Shown: piece by piece, positions 23,167 through 36,504 of the stretch
Layout of the letters: every line of letters starts with the position of its first letter
How positions within the stretch are numbered: the first letter of the stretch is position 1
Origin: Auanema rhodensis
Taxonomy: Eukaryota; Nematoda; Chromadorea; Rhabditida; Rhabditidae
Length of the DNA: 64,000 nucleotides
NCBI GenBank assembly: GCA_964057225.1
Contig: OZ059894.1
Coordinates: 2,356,001 to 2,420,000, forward strand
Direction: 5' to 3'
Program-made: the position numbers and the translations under genes
Notes under the pieces: model-generated
The model's database searches: none
Seen by the model: the letters and a program-made list of their open reading frames with translations, nothing else
Told to the model about the DNA's origin: nothing

Positions 23167-26100
23167 AAATCGAGGATATAAGTGTGAACTTATATCAGTT
23201 GATATCTCGGTGCATTTTTAAGCTAGCGCAAATCTGATAACACAGATCGACGCAGCTTAAAAATCCGCATCGAATGCACTATACTACATTGAAAAACGCT
23301 TAATAAAAAAATTAGTTATGATTGTTTGAAAAATGATGCATTAGTGTATATTGAGTTTCCATGTACACTCAACATTGCTTCCAAAAACATTTTGACAAAA
23401 ATTTTTTCGAAAAATTTCAAAATAATGTAGCAAAAAGTAGATGTTTTTAGATTCCTTTTTTTAAGGCAAAGACGATGGACAATGTTATTCAACGAAAAAA
23501 TTAATTCTTCAGGGTGAAAATCGAGGATATAAGTAAGAACATATATCAGTTGATATCTCGGTGCATTTTTAAGCTAGCGCAAATCTGATAACACAGACCG
23601 ACGCAGCTTAAAAATCCGCATCGAATGCACTATTCTACATTGAGAAACGCTCAATACAAAAATTAGTTATGATCGTTTGAAAAATGATGCATTAGTGTAT
23701 GTTGAGTTTCCATGTACAATCAACATTGCTTCCAAAAACATTTTGACAAAAATTTTTTCGAAAAATTTCAAAATAATTCAGCAAAAAGTAGATGTTTTCA
23801 GATTTTTTTTTTCAAGGCAAAGACGATGGACAATGTTATTCAACGAAAAAATTAATTCTTCAGGGTGAAAATCGAGGATATAAGTGTGAACTTATATCAG
23901 TTGATATCTCGGTGCATTTTTAAGCTAGCGCAAATCTGATAACACAGATCGACGCAGCTTAAAAATCCGCATCGAATGCACTATACTACATTGAAAAACG
24001 CTTAATAAAAAAATTAGTTATGATCGTTTGAAAAATGATGCATTAGTGTATGTTGAGTTTCCATGTACACTCAACATTGCTTCCAAAAACATTTTGACAA
24101 AAATTTTTTCGAAAAATTTCAAAATAATTTAGCAAAAAATAGATGTTTTTAGATTCCTTTTTTCAAGGCAAAGACGATGGACAATGTTATTCAACGAAAA
24201 AATTAATTCTTCAGGGTGAAAATCGAGGATATAAGTGTGAACTTATATCAGTTGAGATCTCGGTGCATTTTTAAGCTAGCGCAAATCTGATAACACAGAT
24301 CGACGCAGCTTAAAAATCCGCATCGAATGCACTATTCTACATTGAGAAACGCTCAATACAAAAATTAGTTATGATCGTTTGAAAAATGATGCATTAGTGT
24401 ATGTTGAGTTTCCATGTACAATCAACATTGCTTCCAAAAACATTTTGACAAAAATTTTTTCGAAAAATTTCAAAATAATTTAGCAAAAAGTAGATGTTTT
24501 CAGATTTTTTTTTTCAAGGCAAAGACGATGGACAATGTTATTCAACGAAAAAATTAATTCTTCAGGGTGAAAATCGAGGATATAAGTGTGAACTTATATC
24601 AGTTGATATCTCGGTGCATTTTTAAGCTAGCGCAAATCTGATAACACAGATCGACGCAGCTTGAAAATCCGCATCGAATGCACTATACTACATTGAAAAA
24701 CGCTTAATAAAAAAATTAGTTATGATCGTTTGAAAAATGATGCATTAGTGTATATTGAGTTTCCATGTACACTCAACATTGCTTCCAAAAACATTTTGAC
24801 AAAAATTTTTTCGAAAAATTTCAAAATAATTTAGCAAAAAATAGATGTTTTTAGATTCCTTTTTTCAAGGCAAAGACGATGGACAATGTTATTCAACGAA
24901 AAAATTAATTCTTCAGGGTGAAAATCGAGGATATAAGTGTGAACTTATATCAGTTGAGATCTCGGTGCATTTTTAAGCTAGCGCAAATCTGATAACACAG
25001 ATCGACGCAGCTTAAAAATCCGCATCGAATGCACTATACTACATTGAAGAACGCTTAATACAAAAATTAGTTATGATCGTTTGAAAAATAATGCATTAGT
25101 GTATGTTGAGTTTCCATGTACACTCAACATAGCTTCCAAAAACATTTTGACAAAAATTTTTTCGAAAAATTTCAGAATAATTTAGCAAAAAGTAGATGTT
25201 TTTAGATTTCTTTTCTCAAGGCAAAGACGATGGACAATGTTATTCAACGAAAAAATTAATTCTTCAGGGTGAAAATCGAGGATATAAGTGTGAACTTATA
25301 TCAATTGATATCTCGGTGCATTTTTAAGCTAGCGCAAATCTGATAACACAGATCGACGCAGCTTAAAAATCCGCATCGAATGCACTATACTACATTGAGA
25401 AACGCTCAATACAAAAATTAGTTATGATCGTTTGAAAAATGATGCATTAGTGTATGTTGAGTTTCCATGTACACTCAACATTGCTTCCAAAAACATTTTG
25501 ACAAAAATTTTTTCGAAAAATTTCAAAATAATGTAGCAAAAAGTAGATGTTTTTAGATTCCTTTTTTTAAGGCAAAGACGATGGACAATGTTATTCAACG
25601 AAAAAATTAATTCTTCAGGGTGAAAATCGAGGATATAAGTAAGAACATATATCAGTTGATATCTCGGTGCATTTTTAAGCTAGCGCAAATCTGATAACAC
25701 AGACCGACGCAGCTTAAAAATCCGCATCGAATGCACTATTCTACATTGAGAAACGCTCAATACAAAAATTAGTTATGATCGTTTGAAAAATGATGCATTA
25801 GTGTATGTTGAGTTTCCATGTACAATCAACATTGCTTCCAAAAACATTTTGACAAAAATTTTTTCGAAAAATTTCAAAATAATTTAGCAAAAAGTAGATG
25901 TTTTCAGATTTTTTTTTTCAAGGCAAAGACGATGGACAATGTTATTCAACGAAAAAATTAATTCTTCAGGGTGAAAATCGAGGATATAAGTGTGAACTTA
26001 TATCAGTTGATATCTCGGTGCATTTTTAAGCTAGCGCAAATCTGATAACACAGATCGACGCAGCTTAAAAATCCGCATCGAATGCACTATACTACATTGA

Positions 26101-27378
26101 AAAACGCTTAATAAAAAAATTAGTTATGATCGTTTGAAAAATGATGCATTAGTGTATATTGAGTTTCCATGTACACTCAACATTGCTTCCAAAAACATTT
26201 TGACAAAAATTTTTTCGAAAAATTTCAAAATAATGTAGCAAAAAGTAGATGTTTTTAGATTCCTTTTTTTAAGGCAAAGACGATGGACAATGTTATTCAA
26301 CGAAAAAATTAATTCTTCAGGGTGAAAATCGAGGATATAAGTAAGAACATATATCAGTTGATATCTCGGTGCATTTTTAAGCTAGCGCAAATCTGATAAC
26401 ACAGACCGACGCAGCTTAAAAATCCGCATCGAATGCACTATTCTACATTGAGAAACGCTCAATACAAAAATTAGTTATGATCGTTTGAAAAATGATGCAT
26501 TAGTGTATGTTGAGTTTCCATGTACAATCAACATTGCTTCCAAAAACATTTTGACAAAAATTTTTTCGAAAAATTTCAAAATAATTTAGCAAAAAGTAGA
26601 TGTTTTTAGATTCCTTTTTTCAAGGCGAAGACGATGGACATTGTTATTCAACGAAAAAATTAATTCTTCAGGGTGAAAATCGAGGATATAAGTGTGAACT
26701 TATATCAGTTGATATCTCGGTGCATTTTTAAGCTAGCGCAAATCTGATAACACAGATCGACGCAGCTTAAAAATCCGCATCGAATGCACTATACTACATT
26801 GAGAAACGCTTAATACAAAAATTAGTTATGATCGTTTGAAAAATGATGCATTAGTGTATGTTGAGTTTCCATGTACACTCAACATTGCTTCCAAAAACAT
26901 TTTGACAAAAATTTTTTCGAAAAATTTCAAAATAATTTAGCAAAAAGTAGATGTTTTTAGATTCCTTTTTTCAAGGCAAAGACGATGGACATTGTTATTC
27001 AACGAAAAAATTAATTCTTCAGGGTGAAAATCGAGGATATAAGTGTGAACTTATATCAGTTGATATCTCGGTGCATTTTTAAGCTAGCGCAAATCTGATA
27101 ACACAGATCGACGCAGCTTAAAAATCCGCATCGAATGCACTATACTACATTGAAAAACGCTTAATAAAAAAATTAGTTATGATCGTTTGAAAAATGATGC
27201 ATTAGTGTATATTGAGTTTCCATGTACACTCAACATTGCTTCCAAAAACATTTTGACAAAAATTTTTTCGAAAAATTTCAGAATAATTTAGCAAAAAGTA
27301 GATGTTTTTAGATTCCTTTCTTCAAGGCAAAGACGATGGACATTGTTATTCAACGAAAAAATTAATTCTTCAGGGTGA
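23167..27378 (+). repeat. Mixed J/K/H/M segment (monomers 67-78)
   Basis: The segment is rich in J and K copies with several mosaics. Monomer 69 (23869) has a J head with F-type A271. Monomer 70 (24220) has a G37 head followed by a K body. Monomer 71 (24571) is J with G93 and A271. Monomers 72-73 are H and an A32-headed copy with a J tail. Monomer 76 (26326) is K with an L-type tail (ggcgaag, T316). Monomer 68 (23518) has a single T-to-C change at 23779 that removes a TAG triplet; the reading frame this opens is not considered a gene. No regular higher-order period holds through the whole segment. Confidence 0.7.
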
Positions 27379-30300
27379 AAATCGAGGATATAAGTAAGAA
27401 CATATATCAGTTGATATCTCGGTGCATTTTTAAGCTAGCGCAAATCTGATAACACAGATCGACGCAGCTTAAAAATCCGCATCGAATGCACTATACTACA
27501 TTGAGGAACGCTTAATACAAAAATTAGTTATGATCGTTTGAAAAATGATGCATTAGTGTATGTTGAGTTTCCATGTACACTCAACATTGCTTCCAAAAAC
27601 ATTTTGACAAAAATTTTTTCGAAAAATTTCAAAATAATTTAGCAAAAAGTAGATGTTTTTAGATTCCTTTTTTCAAGGCAAAGACGATGGACAATGTTAT
27701 TCAACGAAAAAATTAATTCTTCAGGGTGAAAATCGAGGATATAAGTGTGAACTTATATCAGTTGATATCTCGGTGCATTTTTAAGCTAGCGCAAATCTGA
27801 TAACACAGATCGACGCAGCTTAAAAATCCGCATCGAATGCACTATACTACATTGAGGAACGCTTAATACAAAAATTAGTTATGATCGTTTGAAAAATAAT
27901 GCATTAGTGTATGTTGAGTTTCCATGTACACTCAACATAGCTTCCAAAAACATTTTGACAAAAATTTTTATGAAAAATTTCAAAATAATTTAGCAAAAAG
28001 TAGATGTTTTTAGATTCCTTTTTTCAAGGCAAAGACGATGGACAATGTTATTCAACGAAAAAATTAATTCTTCAGGGTGAAAATCGAGGATATAAGTGTG
28101 AACTTATATCAGTTGATATCTCGGTGCATTTTTAAGCTAGCGCAAATCTGATAACACAGATCGACGCAGCTTGAAAATCCGCATCGAATGCACTATACTA
28201 CTTTGAGAAGCGCTTAATACAAAAATTAGTTATGATCGTTTGAAAAATGATGCATTAGTGTATGTTGAGTTTCCATGTACACTCAACATAGCTTCCAAAA
28301 ACATTTTGACAAAAATTTTTTCGAAAAATTTCAGAATAATTTAGCAAAAAGTAGATGTTTTTAGATTTCTTTTCTCAAGGCAAAGACGATGGACAATGTT
28401 ATTCAACGAAAAAATTAATTCTTCAGGGTGAAAATCGAGGATATAAGTGTGAACTTATATCAGTTGATATCTCGGTGCATTTTTAAGCTAGCGCAAATCT
28501 GATAACACAGATCGACGCAGCTTGAAAATCCGCATCGAATGCACTATACTACTTTGAGAAGCGCTTAATACAAAAATTAGTTATGATCGTTTGAAAAATG
28601 ATGCATTAGTGTATGTTGAGTTTCCATGTACACTCAACATTGCTTCCAAAAACATTTTGACAAAAGTTTTTTCGAGAAATTTCAAAATAATTTAGCAGAA
28701 AGTAGATGTTTTTAGATTCCTTTTTTCAAGGCAAAGACGATGGACATTGTTATTCAACGAAAAAAGTAATTCTTCAGGGTGAAAATCGAGGATATAATTG
28801 TGAACTTATATCAGTTGATATCTCGGTGCATTTTTAAGCTAGCGCAAATCTGATAACACAGATCGACGCAGCTTAAAAATCCGCATCGAATGCACTATAC
28901 TACATTGAGAAACGCTCAATACAAAAATTAGTTATGATCGTTTGAAAAGTGATGCATTAGTGTATGTTGAGTTTCCATGTACACTCAACATTGCTTCCAA
29001 AAACATTTTGACAAAAATTTTTTCGAAAAATTTCAAAATAATTTAGCAAAAAGTAGATGTTTTTAGATTCCTTTTTTCAAGGCAAAGACGATGGACATTG
29101 TTATTCAACGAAAAAATCAATTCTTCAGGGTGAAAATCGAGGATCTAAGTGTGAACTTATATCAGTTGATATCTCGGTGCATTTTTAAGCTAGCGCAAAT
29201 CTGATAACACAGATCGACGCAGCTTAAAAATCCGCATCGAATGCACTATACTACATTGAGAAACGCTCAATACAAAATGTAGTTATGATCGTTTGAAAAA
29301 TGATGCATTAGTGTATGTTGAGTTTCCATGTACACTCAACATTGCTTCCAAAAACATTTTGACAAAAATTTTTTCGAAAAATTTCAAAATAATTTAGCAA
29401 GAAGTAGATGTTTTTAGATTCCTTTTTTCAAGGCAAAGACGATGGACAATGTTATTCAACGAAAAAATAATTTCTTCAGGGTGAAAATCGAGGATATAAG
29501 TGTGAACTTATATCAGTTGATATCTCGGTGCATTTTTAAGCTAGCGCAAATCTGATAACACAGATCGACGCAGCTTAAAAATCCGCATCGAATGCACTAT
29601 ACTACATTGAGGAACGCTTAATACAAAAATTAGTTATGATCGTTTGAAAAATGATGCATTAGTGTATGTTGAGTTTCCATGTACACTCAACATTGCTTCC
29701 AAAAACATTTTGACAAAAATTTTTTCGAAAAATTTCAAAATAATTTAGCAAAAAGTAGATGTTTTTAGATTCCTTTTTTCAAGGCAAAGACGATGGACAA
29801 TGTTATTCAACGAAAAAATTAATTCTTCAGGGTGAAAATCGAGGATATAAGTGTGAACTTATATCAGTTGATATCTCGGTGCATTTTTAAGCTAGCGCAA
29901 ATCTGATAACACAGATCGACGCAGCTTAAAAATCCGCATCGAATGCACTATACTACATTGAGGAACGCTTAATACAAAAATTAGTTATGATCGTTTGAAA
30001 AATAATGCATTAGTGTATGTTGAGTTTCCATGTACACTCAACATAGCTTCCAAAAACATTTTGACAAAAATTTTTATGAAAAATTTCAAAATAATTTAGC
30101 AAAAAGTAGATGTTTTTAGATTCCTTTTTTCAAGGCAAAGACGATGGACAATGTTATTCAACGAAAAAATTAATTCTTCAGGGTGAAAATCGAGGATATA
30201 AGTGTGAACTTATATCAGTTGATATCTCGGTGCATTTTTAAGCTAGCGCAAATCTGATAACACAGATCGACGCAGCTTGAAAATCCGCATCGAATGCACT

Positions 30301-31590
30301 ATACTACTTTGAGAAGCGCTTAATACAAAAATTAGTTATGATCGTTTGAAAAATGATGCATTAGTGTATGTTGAGTTTCCATGTACACTCAACATAGCTT
30401 CCAAAAACATTTTGACAAAAATTTTTTCGAAAAATTTCAGAATAATTTAGCAAAAAGTAGATGTTTTTAGATTTCTTTTCTCAAGGCAAAGACGATGGAC
30501 AATGTTATTCAACGAAAAAATTAATTCTTCAGGGTGAAAATCGAGGATATAAGTGTGAACTTATATCAGTTGATATCTCGGTGCATTTTTAAGCTAGCGC
30601 AAATCTGATAACACAGATCGACGCAGCTTGAAAATCCGCATCGAATGCACTATACTACTTTGAGAAGCGCTTAATACAAAAATTAGTTATGATCGTTTGA
30701 AAAATGATGCATTAGTGTATGTTGAGTTTCCATGTACACTCAACATTGCTTCCAAAAACATTTTGACAAAAGTTTTTTCGAGAAATTTCAAAATAATTTA
30801 GCAGAAAGTAGATGTTTTTAGATTCCTTTTTTCAAGGCAAAGACGATGGACATTGTTATTCAACGAAAAAAGTAATTCTTCAGGGTGAAAATCGAGGATA
30901 TAAGTGTGAACTTATATCAGTTGATATCTCGGTGCATTTTTAAGCTAGCGCAAATCTGATAACACAGATCGACGCAGCTTAAAAATCCGCATCGAATGCA
31001 CTATACTACATTGAGGAACGCTTAATACAAAAATTAGTTATGATTGTTTGAAAAATGATGCATTAGTGTATGTTGAGTTTCCATGTACACTCAACATAGC
31101 TTCCAAAAACATTTTGACAAAAATTTTTTCGAAAAATTTCGAAATAATTTAGCAAAAAGTAGATGTTTTTAGATTCCTTTTTTCAAGGCAAAGACGATGG
31201 ACAATGTTATTCAACGAAAAAATTAATTCTTCAGGGTGAAAATCGAGGATATAAGTGTGAACTTATATCAGTTGATATCTCGGTGCATTTTTAAGCTAGC
31301 GCAAATCTGATAACACAGATCGACGCAGCTTGAAAATCCGCATCGAATGCACTATACTACATTGAGAAACGCTTAATACAAAAATTAGTTATGATTGTTT
31401 GAAAAATGATGCATTAGTGTATGTTGAGTTTCCATGTACGCTCAACATTGCTTCCAAAAACATTTTGACAAAAATTTTTTCGAAAAATTTCAAAATAATT
31501 TAGCAAAAAGTAGATGTTTTTAGATTTCTTTTCTCAAGGCAAAGACGATGGACAATGTTATTCAACGAAAAAATTAATTCTTCAGGGTGA
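27379..31590 (+). repeat. O-P-Q-R-x-N and O-P-Q-R-D-F segment (monomers 79-90)
   Basis: O-P-Q-R occurs at 27379-28782 and again at 29485-30888, 2106 bp (six monomers) apart. Between them lie monomer 83 (28783, with the private ataattgtg and aaaagtgatg) and monomer 84 (29134, N). Monomers 84 to the middle of 90 match monomers 49 to the middle of 55. The tttttatg marker is at 17791, 27970 and 30076: spacings of 10179 and 2106 bp, both whole numbers of monomers. Monomer 79 begins with a K/L-type head, so its first part was replaced or it marks an exchange point. Confidence 0.85.
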
Positions 31591-34500
31591 AAATCGAGGA
31601 TATAAGTGTGAACTTATATCAGTTGATATCTCGGTGCATTTTTAAGCTAGCGCAAATCTGATAACACAGATCGACGCAGCTTGAAAATCCGCATCGAATG
31701 CACTATACTACTTTGAGAAGCGCTTAATACAAAAATTAGTTATGATCGTTTGAAAAATGATGCATTAGTGTATGTTGAGTTTCCATGTACACTCAACATT
31801 GCTTCCAAAAACATTTTGACAAAAATTTTTTCGAGAAATTTCAAAATAATTTAGCAGAAAGTAGATGTTTTTAGATTCCTTTTTTCAAGGCAAAGACGAT
31901 GGACATTGTTATTCAACGAAAAAAGTAATTATTCAGGGTGAAAATCGAGGATATAAGTGTGAACTTATATCAGTTGATATCTCGGTGCATTTTTAAGCTA
32001 GCGCAAATCTGATAACACAGATCGACGCAGCTTAAAAATCCGCATCGAATGCACTATACTATTTTGAGAAAAGCTTAATACAAAAATTAGTTATGATCGT
32101 TTGAAAAATGATGCATTAGTGTATGTTGAGTTTCCATGTACACTCAACATTGCTTCCAAAAACATTTTGACAAAAATTTTTTCGAAAAATTTCAAAATAA
32201 TTTAGCAAAAAGTAGATGTTTTTAGATTCCTTTTTTCAAGGCAAAGACGATGGACAATGTCATTCAACGAAAAAATTAATTCTTCAGGGTGAAAATCGAG
32301 GATATAAGTGTGAACTTATATCAGTTGATATCTCGGTGCATTTTTAAGCTAGCGCAAATCTGATAACACAGATCGACGCAGCTTGAAAATCCGCATCGAA
32401 TGCACTATACTACTTTGAGAAACGCTTAATACAAAAATTAGTTATGATCGTTTGAAAAATGATGCATTAGTGTATGTTGAGTTTCCATGTACACTCAACA
32501 TTGCTTCCAAAAACATTTTGACAAAAATTTTTTCGAAAAATTTCAAAATAATATAGCAAAAAGTAGATGTTTTTAGATTCCTTTTTTCAAGGCAAAGACG
32601 ATGGACAATGTTATTCAACGAAAAAATTAATTCTTCAGGGTGAAAATCGAGGATATAAGTGTGAACTTATATCAGTTGATATCTCGGTGCATTTTTAAGC
32701 TAGCGCAAATCTGATAACACAGATCGACGCAGCTTGAAAATCCGCATCGAATGCACTATACTACTTTGAGAAGCGCTTAATACAAAAATTAGTTATGATC
32801 GTTTGAAAAATGATGCATTAGTGTATGTTGAGTTTCCATGTACACTCAACATTGCTTCCAAAAACATTTTGACAAAAATTTTTTCGAAAAATTTCAGAAT
32901 AATTTAGCAAAAAGTAGATGTTTTTAGATTTATTTTCTCAAGGCAAAGACGATGGACAATGTTATTCAACGAAAAAATTAATTCTTCAGGGTGAAAATCG
33001 AGGATATAAGTGTGAACTTATATCAGTTGATATCTCGGTGCATTTTTAAGCTAGCGCAAATCTGATAACACAGATCGACGCAGCTTGAAAATCCGCATCG
33101 AATGCACTATACTACTTTGAGAAGCGCTTAATACAAAAATTAGTTATGATCGTTTGAAAAATGATGCATTAGTGTATGTTGAGTTTCCATGTACACTCAA
33201 CATTGCTTCCAAAAACATTTTGACAAAAATTTTTTCGAGAAATTTCAAAATAATTTAGCAGAAAGTAGATGTTTTTAGATTCCTTTTTTCAAGGCAAAGA
33301 CGATGGACATTGTTATTCAACGAAAAAAGTAATTATTCAGGGTGAAAATCGAGGATATAAGTGTGAACTTATATCAGTTGATATCTCGGTGCATTTTTAA
33401 GCTAGCGCAAATCTGATAACACAGATCGACGCAGCTTAAAAATCCGCATCGAATGCACTATACTACATTGAGGAACGCTTAATACAAAAATTAGTTATGA
33501 TTGTTTGAAAAATGATGCATTAGTGTATGTTGAGTTTCCATGTACACTCAACATAGCTTCCAAAAACATTTTGACAAAACTTTTTTCGAAAAATTTCGAA
33601 ATAATTTAGCGAAAAGTAGATGTTTTTAGATTCCTTTTTTCAAGACAAAGACGATGGACAATGTTATTCAACGAAAAAATTAATTCTTCAGGGTGAAAAT
33701 CGAGGATATAAGTGTGAACTTATATCAGTTGATATCTCGGTGCATTTTTAAGCTAGCGCAAATCTGATAACACAGATCGACGCAGCTTGAAAATCCGCAT
33801 CGAATGCACTATACTACATTGAGGAACGCTTAATACAAAAATTAGTTATGATTGTTTGAAAAATGATGCATTAGTGTATGTTGAGTTTCCATGTACACTC
33901 AACATTGCTTCCAAAAACATTTTGACAAAAATTTTTTCGAAAAATTTCAAAATAATTTAGCAAAAAGTAGATGTTTTTAGATTCCTTTTTTCAAGGCAAA
34001 GACGATGGACAATGTCATTCAACGAAAAAATTAATTCTTCAGGGTGAAAATCAAGGATATAAGTGTGAACTTATATCAGTGGATATCTCGGTGCATTTTT
34101 AAGCTAGCGCAAATCTGATAACACAGATCGACGCAGCTTAAAAATCCGCATCGAATGCACTATACTACTTTGAGAAGCGCTTAATACAAAAATTAGTTAT
34201 GATCGTTTGAAAAATAATGCATTAGTGTATGTTGAGTTTCCATGTACACTCAACATAGCTTCCAAAAACATTTTGACAAAAATTTTTTCGAAAAATTTCG
34301 AAATAATTTAGCGAAAAGTAGATGTTTTTAGATTCCGTTTTTCAAGACAAAGACGATGGACAATGTTATTCAACGAAAAAATTAATTCTTCAGGGTGAAA
34401 ATCGAGGATATAAGTGTGAACTTATATCAGTTGATATCTCGGTGCATTTTTAAGCTAGCGCAAATCTGATAACACAGATCGACGCAGCTTGAAAATCCGC

Positions 34501-36504
34501 ATCGAATGCACTATACTACATTGAGAAACGCTTAATACAAAAATTAGTTATGATTGTTTGAAAAATGATGCATTAGTGTATGTTGAGTTTCCATGTACGC
34601 TCAACATTGCTCCCAAAAACATTTTGACAAAAATTTTTTCGAAAAATTTCAAAATAATTTAGCAAAAAGTAGATGTTTTCAGATTCCTTTTTTCAAGGCA
34701 AAGACGATGGACAATGTTATTCAACGAAAAAATTAATTCTTCAGGGTGAAAATCGAGGATATAAGTGTGAACTTATATCAGTTGATATCTCGGTGCATTT
34801 TTAAGCTAGCGCAAATCTAATAACACAGATCGACGCAGCTTAAAAATCCGCATCGAATGCACTATACTACATTGAGGAACGCTTAATACAAAAATTAGTT
34901 ATGATCGTTTGAAAAATAATGCATTAGTGTATGTTGAGTTTCCATGTACACTCAACATAGCTTCCAAAAACATTTTGACAAAAATTTTTTCGAAAAATTT
35001 CAGAATAATTTAGCAAAAAGTAGATGTTTTTAGATTTCTTTTCTCAAGGCAAAGACGATGGACAATGTTATTCAACGAAAAAATTAATTCTTCAGGGTGA
35101 AAATCGAGGATATAAGTGTGAACTTATATCAGTTGATATCTCGGTGCATTTTTAAGCTAGCGCAAATCTGATAACACAGATCGACGCAGCTTGAAAATCC
35201 GCATCGAATGCACTATACTACTTTGAGAAGCGTTTAATACAAAAATTAGTTATGATCGTTTGAAAAATGATGCATTAGTGTATGTTGAGTTTCCATGTAC
35301 ACTCAACATTGCTTCCAAAAACATTTTGACAAAAATTTTTTCGAAAAATTTCAGAATAATTTAGCAAAAAGTAGATGTTTTTAGATTTCTTTTCTCAAGG
35401 CAAAGACGATGGACAATGTTATTCAACGAAAAAATTAATTCTTCAGGGTGAAAATCGAGGATATAAGTGTGAACTTATATCAGTTGATATCTCGGTGCAT
35501 TTTTAAGCTAGCGCAAATCTGATAACCCAGATCGACGCAGCTTAAAAATCCGCATCGAATGCACTATACTACATTGAGGAACGCTTAATACAAAAATTAG
35601 TTATGATTGTTTGAAAAATGATGCATTAGTGTATGTTGAGTTTCCATGTACACTCAACATAGCTTCCAAAAACATTTTGACAAAAATTTTTTCGAAAAAT
35701 TTCGAAATAATTTAGCGAAAAGTAGATGTTTTTAGATTCCTTTTTTCAAGACAAAGACGATGGACAATGTTATTCAACGAAAAAATTAATTCTTCAGGGT
35801 GAAAATCGAGGACATAAGTGTGAACTTATATCAGTTGATATCTCGGTGCATTTTTAAGCTAGCGCAAATCTGATAACACAGATCGACGCAGCTTGAAAAT
35901 CCGCATCGAATGCACTATACTACATTGAGAAACGCTTAATACAAAAATTAGTTATGATTGTTTGAAAAATGATGCATTAGTGTATGTTGAGTTTCCATGT
36001 ACGCTCAACATTGCTCCCAAAAACATTTTGACAAAAATTTTTTCGAAAAATTTCAAAATAATTTAGCAAAAAGTAGATGTTTTTAGATTCCTTTTTTCAA
36101 GGCAAAGACGATGGACAATGTTATTCAACGAAAAAATTAATTCTTCAGGGTGAAAATCGAGGATATAAGTGTGAACTTATATCAGTTGATATCTCGGTGC
36201 ATTTTTAAGCTAGCGCAAATCTAATAACACAGATCGACGCAGCTTAAAAATCCGCATCGAATGCACTATACTACATTGAGAAACGCTTAATACAAAAATT
36301 AGTTATGATCGTTTGAAAAATAATGCATTAGTGTATGTTGAGTTTCCATGTACACTCAACATAGCTTCCAAAAACATTTTGACAAAAATTTTTTCGAAAA
36401 ATTTCAAAATAATTTAGCGAAAAGTAGATGTTTTTAGATTCCTTTTTTCAAGGCAAAGACGATGGACAATGTTATTCAACGAAAAAATTAATTCTTCAGG
36501 GTGA
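31591..36504 (+). repeat. Return of B/R/D/C/A-type monomers (monomers 91-104)
   Basis: Types that dominate the first 11.9 kb reappear here. Monomers 91 and 95 have a B head and an R-type tail with the private aattattc. Monomers 92 and 97 share caatgtcatt. Monomer 93 has ataatatagc. Monomer 98 (34048) has caagg, cagtgg and ccgttttt. Monomers 99-103 read C-A-B-D-C and match the tetramer at 8776-10179. Monomer 104 (36154) joins an A head to an E-like tail. Private changes are more frequent here than in neighbouring segments, which suggests it has been homogenised less recently. Confidence 0.75.

Noticed and set aside
23677-23868. A 63-codon open reading frame in monomer 68
   Set aside because: It exists because one T-to-C change at 23779 turns a TAG, present at the same place in other monomers, into CAG. 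It lies wholly inside satellite sequence, begins in repeat DNA with no gene signals, and has no recognisable domain.
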